Part shown: positions 47,600 through 54,215 of the stretch, piece after piece
How positions within the stretch are numbered: position 1 is the stretch's first letter
Layout: each line of letters opens with the position of its first letter
Source of the DNA: Erysipelotrichaceae bacterium
GTDB lineage: Bacteria > Bacillota_I > Bacilli_A > Erysipelotrichales > Erysipelotrichaceae
DNA length: 64,000 nucleotides
Direction: 5' to 3'
NCBI GenBank assembly: GCA_017404785.1
Contig: JAFRBQ010000015.1
Coordinates: 1-64,000 of the forward strand
Position numbers and translations under genes: made by a program
Notes under the pieces: generated by a model
Told to the model about the DNA's origin: nothing
Databases searched by the model: none
Seen by the model: the letters and a program-made list of their open reading frames with translations, nothing else

Positions 47600-48883
47600 A
47601 TGAAAAACGAAATAGTAAGATGCAAATGTGTTGATATGTCAGTCGATGGACACGGAATTGCCAGAGCAGGTGATCTCGTGATTTTTGTCAAAGGCATGAT
47701 AAAAGGTGAAGAAGCAGATGTCAAGATCATTTCCGAAAAGAAGAACTATTCCTTTGGCATTATTGATAAACTGATCGATCCATCACCCTACAGAATTGAA
47801 AGTGATTGTCCAATTTCATACAAATGTGGAGGCTGCGATTACCGCTATATCGATTACGATTATCAACTTCTTCTTAAAAAGGAAGTTCTCATAAATACTT
47901 TCAGAGATTTTGAAGTTAACGACATCATCGAAGATGATCATCCTAATCACTACCGGAATAAGGTTCAGATACCAGTAAGAGATGGCAAAATGGGTTTTTA
48001 CCGCAAATTTTCCAATGATATTGTGGAATTTGACGACTGTAAGATAGAATCCATTAAAGCCAATCAGATAATAAAAGATCTGAAGAGTTTGCTGATAGGG
48101 AAAAAGATCGATAAGTATTTCCGTCATATTCTGATCAAACATGCCCAGGGGACAGATGAGATCATGCTGGGATATATCGTCAATAACTTTGATCTGGATC
48201 TTAATGATATAAATGAATTCATAATAAACAAGTATCTAAATATCAGATCGATAATACTTAATCTGAATGATAGGGATACCAATGTCATTCTGGGCTATAA
48301 GGAGAAGCTTCTTTATGGAAGAGATTTTATCTATGACATATATGATGGCATTAAAGTAAAAATCTCTCTGAAATCCTTCTATCAGGTCAATTACGGACAG
48401 ATGCTGAAGCTTTACGCAAAGATCAGAGAATTGGCTGATCTTAAGGGTAATGAAACAATACTTGACCTATACTGTGGCATAGGAACCATTTCCCTGTATC
48501 TTGCCCGTTACGCCAGAAATGTAATAGGTGTAGAGATCGTTGATCAGGCTATCATAAATGCCAAGGATAATGCAAAGATCAATAACATAAATAATGTGTC
48601 TTTTATTTGTGCTGATGCTTCTAAGGGAATGGATGAATACATAAAAGACAAAGATATCGTTGTTGTAGATCCGCCAAGAAAAGGAATCAGTAAAGAACTC
48701 ATAGATACATTTATTAGACTGAAAACAGAAAAGATCATATATGTCTCATGTAATCCGGCAACTTTAAACAGAGATCTTCTCTTACTTAAAGATCACTATC
48801 ATATAAGTTCTATACAGCCTGTAGACATGTTTCCATATACGACACACGTCGAGACAGTAACATTGTTGTCAAGAAAATCGTAA
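47600..48883 (+). CDS. rlmD: 23S rRNA (uracil-5-)-methyltransferase, RlmD/RlmCD family, with TRAM domain
   Basis: A 427-residue SAM-dependent RNA methyltransferase. An N-terminal TRAM domain (about 1-55) is followed by the iron-sulfur cysteines CPISYKCGGCDY, the SAM motif LDLYCGIGTISLYLA, VVDPPRKGI and the catalytic cysteine in YVSCNPATL. The exact uridine targeted (1939 or 747-type) cannot be read. The ATG lies directly after a terminator with no ribosome binding site or obvious promoter, so its expression signal is unclear. A shorter paralogue is at 52870. Confidence 0.92.
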   Translation: MKNEIVRCKCVDMSVDGHGIARAGDLVIFVKGMIKGEEADVKIISEKKNYSFGIIDKLIDPSPYRIESDCPISYKCGGCDYRYIDYDYQLLLKKEVLINTFRDFEVNDIIEDDHPNHYRNKVQIPVRDGKMGFYRKFSNDIVEFDDCKIESIKANQIIKDLKSLLIGKKIDKYFRHILIKHAQGTDEIMLGYIVNNFDLDLNDINEFIINKYLNIRSIILNLNDRDTNVILGYKEKLLYGRDFIYDIYDGIKVKISLKSFYQVNYGQMLKLYAKIRELADLKGNETILDLYCGIGTISLYLARYARNVIGVEIVDQAIINAKDNAKINNINNVSFICADASKGMDEYIKDKDIVVVDPPRKGISKELIDTFIRLKTEKIIYVSCNPATLNRDLLLLKDHYHISSIQPVDMFPYTTHVETVTLLSRKS

Positions 48884-48886
48884 TTT

Positions 48887-49432
48887 ATGAATAGTGATAA
48901 GAACAGGATAAAAACAGAAAGACTATTTCTGAGAGACTATTCAATAAATGATTTTGATGCACTTTATGACATTATGTCTGATACAGAAACGATGCAGCAT
49001 TATCCGGAACCTTTTGATGCAGAGAAGACAAGAAACTGGATCAAATGGAATCTTGAAAACTATGAAAAGTATGGATTTGGACTCTGGGCCATTGTTTTAA
49101 GAGAAACTGGTGAATTCATTGGTGATTGTGGCATTACTATCCAAAATATTGATGGAGAATTGCTCCCTGAACTCGGCTATCACATTAACAAGAAATATTG
49201 GAGACAGGGATTCGCTAAAGAAGCAGCTCAGGCTGTGCGGGACTGGGTGTCCCAAAACACAAATTATGACAAGATATATTCCTATATGAAATATACCAAC
49301 ATTGCTTCCTGTTCTACAGCAATTTCCATTGGTATGAAAAAAGTGAAGGAATATCCAGACCCGAAAAATACTATTTCCTATGTGTACGCAATTACTCGAG
49401 CAGAATGGGAAACGTTGAAAAATTTCGAATAG
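48887..49432 (+). CDS. GNAT N-acetyltransferase, RimJ/RimL-like
   Basis: A 181-residue acetyltransferase. The family start IKTERLFLRDYSINDF, GDCGITIQ, ELGYHINKKYWRQGFAKEAA (acetyl-CoA loop) and SIGMKKVKEYPDP are visible. Relatives modify ribosomal protein N-termini or small molecules; the substrate is unknown. It starts 3 nt after rlmD without a clear ribosome binding site. Confidence 0.88.
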   Translation: MNSDKNRIKTERLFLRDYSINDFDALYDIMSDTETMQHYPEPFDAEKTRNWIKWNLENYEKYGFGLWAIVLRETGEFIGDCGITIQNIDGELLPELGYHINKKYWRQGFAKEAAQAVRDWVSQNTNYDKIYSYMKYTNIASCSTAISIGMKKVKEYPDPKNTISYVYAITRAEWETLKNFE

Positions 49433-49433
49433 A

Positions 49434-49460
49434 TTGATTATAAAAAAATAATGATATAGT
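49434..49460 (+). promoter_or_regulatory. Promoter upstream of the GyrI-like gene
   Basis: TTGATT (49434-49439) and TATAGT (49455-49460) are spaced 15 bp apart, and the ATG follows the -10 by 10 nt. The leader would be only a few bases, so the AGAAG before the ATG may not be fully transcribed. Confidence 0.4.
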
Positions 49461-49470
49461 TAGAAGAAAT

Positions 49471-49950
49471 ATGGTTCAATACGAAATAATTGATTTACCT
49501 CAAATTGCAATCATTGGCAAGGAAGGGTTATGTACAAAAGAAAAGAACATAGTTCAAGATCTTTGGCTGCAAGCCAATTCAAATTTCAGTGATGTTGCAG
49601 ATCTAGGAATGAAAAACGTTGATGGGTCTTTTACTGGCTTTTGGGGAGCCATGAGTGACGAATCGATGTCTTTTATGTCATGGACAGACGATTTTTCCAG
49701 AGGAATGTATCTGGCAGGTATTGAAGTAAATGAGGATACGGCAGTTCCTGATGGATGGGTGAAGTGGGTTATGCCGGCAAGAAAATATCTTGTGACTGAA
49801 GTAACTCCAGAAAGCTATAAAGAGACATTTGAAACTGTGATCAACAGTCTTATTCCAGAACTTGGGATGAAACTTGCGGGTGCAGTATGCGATTTTACAG
49901 AAACATCAACGGGACAGAATAAATTGTTTTTTCCAGTAAAAAGAGATTGA
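49471..49950 (+). CDS. GyrI-like / effector-binding domain protein
   Basis: A 159-residue stand-alone protein of the AraC effector-binding (SOUL/GyrI-like) fold. Typical features are the N-terminal YEIIDLPQIAIIGKEGLC, the middle YLAGIEVN strand, VPARKYLVTEV-type MPARKYLVTEVTPESY and the final TGQNKLFFPVKR. Such proteins bind hydrophobic small molecules or cations and may neutralise toxic compounds; without a DNA-binding domain it is not a regulator by itself. It sits between two GNAT genes. Confidence 0.82.
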   Translation: MVQYEIIDLPQIAIIGKEGLCTKEKNIVQDLWLQANSNFSDVADLGMKNVDGSFTGFWGAMSDESMSFMSWTDDFSRGMYLAGIEVNEDTAVPDGWVKWVMPARKYLVTEVTPESYKETFETVINSLIPELGMKLAGAVCDFTETSTGQNKLFFPVKRD

Positions 49951-49956
49951 GTTGTT

Positions 49957-50469
49957 ATGAATAGAGAAGAAGGAAACATAAGACTTGTAAAGATCGATCC
50001 ACAGAATTTTGATGAAATGATCAATCTTCAGGTTAATGAAATACAGAAAGAATTTGTCGCACCAAACATTTACAGTCTTGCAGAAGCGTACGCGAATTTA
50101 GCTGCTGGAAAATATGCGCAGCCTTTTGGTATCTATGATGGAGAAATCCCTGTAGGTTTTCTGATGATTGGATATGATTGTTTTGAAAATGAAGATGATC
50201 TCTTGAAATATCCGATCATCAAAGATAACTATGTGATATGGCGCTTTATGATCGATAAGAATTGTCAGAAAAAAGGCTATGGTACAGCAGCAATGAAACT
50301 TGCCCTGGATTTTATAAGAACATGGCCATGTGGCAAAGCAGAATACTGCTGGCTGTCATATGAACCTGAAAATGTGATCGCCAGAAAACTGTATCAGTCT
50401 TTTGGCTTTGTGGAGGAAAGCAAGATACCAGAAGACTGGGATGAAATTCCAGCTGTTTTGAAACTGTAA
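49957..50469 (+). CDS. GNAT N-acetyltransferase (spermidine acetyltransferase-like)
   Basis: A 170-residue acetyltransferase. IYDGEIPVGFLMIGYD, WRFMIDKNCQKKGYGTAAMKLAL (acetyl-CoA binding) and LSYEPENVIARKLYQSFGF form the standard GNAT core. The pattern resembles BltD/SpeG-like polyamine acetyltransferases, which is only a similarity by eye. It follows the GyrI-like gene by 6 nt, so both are probably one unit. Confidence 0.87.
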   Translation: MNREEGNIRLVKIDPQNFDEMINLQVNEIQKEFVAPNIYSLAEAYANLAAGKYAQPFGIYDGEIPVGFLMIGYDCFENEDDLLKYPIIKDNYVIWRFMIDKNCQKKGYGTAAMKLALDFIRTWPCGKAEYCWLSYEPENVIARKLYQSFGFVEESKIPEDWDEIPAVLKL

Positions 50470-50536
50470 AAACATGTGTTCAAATATTTTTAACTTGTTG
50501 AAAAAATCTTAAAACAAAATAAAAGGAAATGATGAA

Positions 50537-51295
50537 ATGATTCAAAGATTATTATTGATTATATTTATATGTATCTGCATGACCGGATGTATTAAAGATG
50601 AAAAAACATTAGATGGAGAATTAATGGAAAATTCATATACTCAGATAAGTCAGGATGAAGCAAAAAGGATGATGAAAGAGCTTGACGATTACGTCATCGT
50701 TGATGTCAGAAGAAAAGATGAATATGATGAAGGCCATATTCCAGGAGCTGTACTGATTCCAAACGAATCGATAAATGACAGCCGCCCTCAAGAACTTGAA
50801 GATCTTGATCAGGTTATTCTGATCTATTGCAGAAGTGGAAACCACAGTAAACAGGCTGCTCAGAAACTATCTGATATCGGTTATACAAAGATATATGAAT
50901 TTGGTGGCATAAATACCTGGGATGGGGAGATCGTAAAAGAAAATATTGAGGAAGATAGCAAAATGAAACTGTTTATTAATGAAAGAGAAGTTCCTGTCAG
51001 CTGGGAAGATAACGATTCTGTAAAAGAGTTCTCAAAGCTTTTACCTCTTGAAATCAATATGTCCATGTATGGCGGTTTTGAACAGGTAGGCCATATCGGT
51101 CAGAAAATAAGCAGCAATGATGTACAGTTGACGACCAGTTATGGAGATATCGTATTGTATTCAAGTGATCAGATCGTCATCTTCTATGGTTCCAATTCCT
51201 GGGCATATACAAAGCTGGGTCACATCGATCTTTCAAAGGAAGAAATGAGTGATCTGCTGGGCAATAGTGATGTCAACATAAGACTGATGAAATGA
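50537..51295 (+). CDS. Lipoprotein with rhodanese and cyclophilin-like domains
   Basis: A 252-residue secreted lipoprotein. The signal peptide ends in the lipobox MTGC (lipidated C18). Residues about 36-130 are a rhodanese domain with VIVDVRRKDEYDEGHIPGA and the active-site loop CRSGNHS (C98), suggesting sulfur transfer or persulfide handling outside the membrane. From about 142, MKLFINEREVPVSWEDN ... YGDIVLYSSDQIVIFYGSNSW matches the small bacterial cyclophilin-like fold. An AAAGGAAA site lies before the ATG. The two-domain combination is uncommon. Confidence 0.85.
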   Translation: MIQRLLLIIFICICMTGCIKDEKTLDGELMENSYTQISQDEAKRMMKELDDYVIVDVRRKDEYDEGHIPGAVLIPNESINDSRPQELEDLDQVILIYCRSGNHSKQAAQKLSDIGYTKIYEFGGINTWDGEIVKENIEEDSKMKLFINEREVPVSWEDNDSVKEFSKLLPLEINMSMYGGFEQVGHIGQKISSNDVQLTTSYGDIVLYSSDQIVIFYGSNSWAYTKLGHIDLSKEEMSDLLGNSDVNIRLMK

Positions 51296-51381
51296 TCGGC
51301 TTATTTTGTGAAAAATAAGTGTTTTAAAGTTTAAATCCATTAGTGATAGAATGTTAAAGTAAATTATTTGAGGATAGATAT

Positions 51382-52761
51382 ATGAGAAAAGAAAGAAAAG
51401 GTTTGATAGAGCTGATCTTCATTGTTTCACTGGTACTGATCTTTTTGGTATTCGCCATAAGTGAGATCAAAACGAACAACTATAACAACGAAACACATAA
51501 AGCTGCCTTTTCCGGTTCAGCTCTTTTCTCAAATGAAGAAAATGAAAATGAAGGTGTAACTGTTAAGGCCATTCCACGAAGCAGTACCTGGGGCAAGATC
51601 TTTGACCTGTATGATGAAGGCCTTACCGAGAACAACTATCAGGCTTATACCTATGATTTTACTGTCTCTAATAACACCAAAGATGAACTGGATGATTTTA
51701 CATTCAAGCTGACATTCAGCAAGGATGTCTTCCTTGCATCGGCTTGGAATGGTGCTCTGGAAGTACATCAGACTGTCAATGGACAGGAAGTTGTTTCAAC
51801 AGTTCCAGATCTTCGAGAATTCAAACCTTCTGATCATCCGCTAGAAACTGTTACATTTGATGGTGAGAATTTCATCTATATGAAGGCAGGGGATTATTTT
51901 ATCTATATTCCTAGCTCGACAATGAATGCCATGGAGATCCCGATCGAACCATATGAAGGTACAACACCTGGTTTTATCATGTATATCCTGATAGGTGAGT
52001 CGATCGAAGATTCCGTACTTGATCTTGATTATTCATTCAACAGAGCGATCACAAGCGAACCGCTTTTCTGGGTCTCTGTTATCGGACTTGCGATCTGGCT
52101 GATAGCCCTGATCGTCTATTCGATCACTTCTGCACAGATCAAAATGTACAACGATCGTCATGAAAGAGACAACGAGATAATCAACGAATCGATCGAAACA
52201 TTTACCGGTTTCATCGATGCGAAGGACCCGTATACAAACGGTCACTCAAAACGTGTTGCGACATATACAAGACAGATCGCCAAGAAGATGGGTTATGAAG
52301 GTGAAGATCTGGATAATATCTATTACATTGCCTTGCTTCATGACTGTGGCAAGATCGGTGTTCCGGACAACATCCTTGGCAAGCCTGGCAAACTGACTGA
52401 TGAGGAATTCAAGGTCATCAAATCCCACACTGTACAGGGTGGTGAGATCCTTCATGCCTTCAAGAGTCTGGATCATGTGGAAGACGGTGCCCGTTTCCAT
52501 CATGAAAGATATGATGGAAAAGGCTATCCTGAAGGAAGATCCGGTGATGATATACCTCTGATCGCCCGTATGATCTGTGTTGCCGACTCATTTGATGCGA
52601 TGAATACAAACCGTGTCTACAGAAACAAGCTGAGCAAGGAAAAGATCATTGATGAGATCGAGACCAATAAGGGTCGTCAATTCGATCCTGAGATCGCTGA
52701 TATCATGCTGTCATTGATCCGATCAGGTGAAATTCCTATCGGTGATCAGCAAGCTCAATAA
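51382..52761 (+). CDS. Membrane HD-GYP domain protein, predicted cyclic-di-GMP phosphodiesterase
   Basis: A 459-residue sensor. A membrane helix (about 8-28) and a second (about 228-250) enclose an extracytoplasmic region of ~200 residues rich in beta strands (YTYDFTVSNNTKDELDDFTF ...), resembling a carbohydrate-binding-like sandwich. The cytosolic HD-GYP domain has HD at 320-321 in LLHDCGKIGVPD and HHERYDGKGYP at 373-383, both intact, so hydrolysis of c-di-GMP to GMP is likely. It opens the c-di-GMP island and is followed by a terminator. Confidence 0.92.
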   Translation: MRKERKGLIELIFIVSLVLIFLVFAISEIKTNNYNNETHKAAFSGSALFSNEENENEGVTVKAIPRSSTWGKIFDLYDEGLTENNYQAYTYDFTVSNNTKDELDDFTFKLTFSKDVFLASAWNGALEVHQTVNGQEVVSTVPDLREFKPSDHPLETVTFDGENFIYMKAGDYFIYIPSSTMNAMEIPIEPYEGTTPGFIMYILIGESIEDSVLDLDYSFNRAITSEPLFWVSVIGLAIWLIALIVYSITSAQIKMYNDRHERDNEIINESIETFTGFIDAKDPYTNGHSKRVATYTRQIAKKMGYEGEDLDNIYYIALLHDCGKIGVPDNILGKPGKLTDEEFKVIKSHTVQGGEILHAFKSLDHVEDGARFHHERYDGKGYPEGRSGDDIPLIARMICVADSFDAMNTNRVYRNKLSKEKIIDEIETNKGRQFDPEIADIMLSLIRSGEIPIGDQQAQ

Positions 52762-52805
52762 AAACTGACCTGATAAGTTGAACTTCCTAATCTAAAATTC
52801 ATTCA

Positions 52806-52833
52806 AAAGAGAGTTTATGATAACTCTCTTTTT
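52806..52833 (+). terminator. Intrinsic terminator after the HD-GYP gene
   Basis: AAAGAGAGTT (52806-52815) pairs with AACTCTCTTT (52822-52831) around TATGAT and is followed by TT. Confidence 0.8.
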
Positions 52834-52858
52834 GATAATCAAATATAATTAATTTAGT

Positions 52859-52864
52859 TATAGA
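52859..52864 (+). promoter_or_regulatory. Possible -10 element of the short RlmD-like gene
   Basis: TATAGA ends 5 nt before the ATG and no Shine-Dalgarno sequence is present. A TATAAT further upstream (within AAATATAATTAA) is an alternative. Confidence 0.3.
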
Positions 52865-52869
52865 TTTAA

Positions 52870-54003
52870 ATGAATAAATGTCCTGTAAGTGAATTCTGCG
52901 GAGGATGTCAGTTCCAGGGGATTGACTATGCTACGCAACTGGAGATCAAACAGAAAAAAGCGGAAGATCTGCTTAAGGATTTTCATAATGTGGAAAAGAT
53001 CATAGGTATGGAAGATCCTGATCATTACCGTAACAAGATCCAGATCAGTTTTGCCTGTGATGAACATAAAAATACGATCAGCGGTTACTATATTCCATCA
53101 TCACACATGATCGTTCCGGTAAATGAATGTCTGTTGTGTGATGAAAAGCTTAACGAGATCTATATCTCAGTAAGAAAGATCCTGAAGAAATACAGAGTAT
53201 CGGTATTTGATGAAAGAAATATGAAAGGCTGTATCCGTCATCTTCTGATCAGATCAACAAACCTCAACGAATACATGCTCGTATTGGTTACAGGAACATC
53301 TTCAATAATCAATCAGGATCAGATCGTAAAAGAGATCATCAAATATAATCCAGATATAAAGACCATTATTCAGAACGTAAACAATCGTTTTACATCCGCG
53401 ATTCTTTCAAACAGAAATAATATTCTTTATGGCAAAGGCTATATAACTGATGAATTATGCGGATTAAGATTTAAGATTTCAGCTAATTCCTTTTATCAGG
53501 TCAATAAAAGACAGACGGAGATCCTTTACAATACGGCTTTGGATCTTTGTGATCTAAAAGAAAATGATACAGTGATCGATGCCTATTGCGGTACAGGTAC
53601 GATCGGTATGGCTGCCAGCAGATATGTAAGAAAAGTCATTGGGGTAGAATCCAACGAATCTGCTGTCAAGGATGCATTGAACAACAAAAAGACAAATAAT
53701 ATTGAGAATATTGATTTCGTATTGGATGATGCCGGAAGATATATGGATAATCTGAGCAGCCATGATGCCAGAATAGATGTCGTAATAATGGATCCTCCAA
53801 GGGCAGGATCGAGCACCAAGTTCATGTCATCTATGGTCAGACTTTCTCCAAAAAGAGTAGTCTATATCTCTTGTAATCCGATTACCTTGGCTAATGATCT
53901 GAGGTACTTAAGCAGATACTACAAGATAAAAAAGATCCAGCCGGTCGATATGTTCTCATATACGCAACACATTGAAACGATAGTTCAACTTTCCAGAAGA
54001 TGA
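52870..54003 (+). CDS. 23S rRNA (uracil-5-)-methyltransferase family protein lacking the TRAM domain
   Basis: A 377-residue paralogue of the protein at 47600. It starts directly at the iron-sulfur cysteines (CPVSEFCGGCQF, C4, C10, C13), with no TRAM RNA-binding domain. The methyltransferase is complete: IDAYCGTGTIGMAASR, VIMDPPRAGSS and the catalytic cysteine in YISCNPITL. Gram-positive bacteria often have one dual enzyme for U747 and U1939; two paralogues here suggest divided targets. It lies within the c-di-GMP island but is unrelated in function. Confidence 0.88.
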   Translation: MNKCPVSEFCGGCQFQGIDYATQLEIKQKKAEDLLKDFHNVEKIIGMEDPDHYRNKIQISFACDEHKNTISGYYIPSSHMIVPVNECLLCDEKLNEIYISVRKILKKYRVSVFDERNMKGCIRHLLIRSTNLNEYMLVLVTGTSSIINQDQIVKEIIKYNPDIKTIIQNVNNRFTSAILSNRNNILYGKGYITDELCGLRFKISANSFYQVNKRQTEILYNTALDLCDLKENDTVIDAYCGTGTIGMAASRYVRKVIGVESNESAVKDALNNKKTNNIENIDFVLDDAGRYMDNLSSHDARIDVVIMDPPRAGSSTKFMSSMVRLSPKRVVYISCNPITLANDLRYLSRYYKIKKIQPVDMFSYTQHIETIVQLSRR

Positions 54004-54082
54004 TTTCACAAGCATATTACTGGATTAAATTTTTCAAATCATCAGGATCCATTTCTGGAACGAATTACATTGACTTATTTAA

Positions 54083-54112
54083 ATGACTTAATAATGAAAC
54101 ATAAGATATAAT
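54083..54112 (+). promoter_or_regulatory. Probable promoter of the three-gene c-di-GMP operon
   Basis: ATGACT (54083-54088) and TATAAT (54107-54112) are spaced 18 bp, giving a leader of about 95 nt before ATG 54216 with CGGAGG as ribosome binding site. The leader is AT-rich; I see no riboswitch consensus in it. Confidence 0.4.
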
Positions 54113-54215
54113 ATTTATAACAAAATATTAATTTTTACTGTTTATTTTATTAAATGAACTAATCAGTATTTTGTTCTATTATGATCCGCAACGATGATGA
54201 ATACGGAGGCTTATT

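Noticed and set aside
54004-54215. c-di-GMP riboswitch in the 212-nt gap before the sensor operon
   Set aside because: The leader is AT-rich and shows no GEMM-like conserved core or helices that I can recognise.
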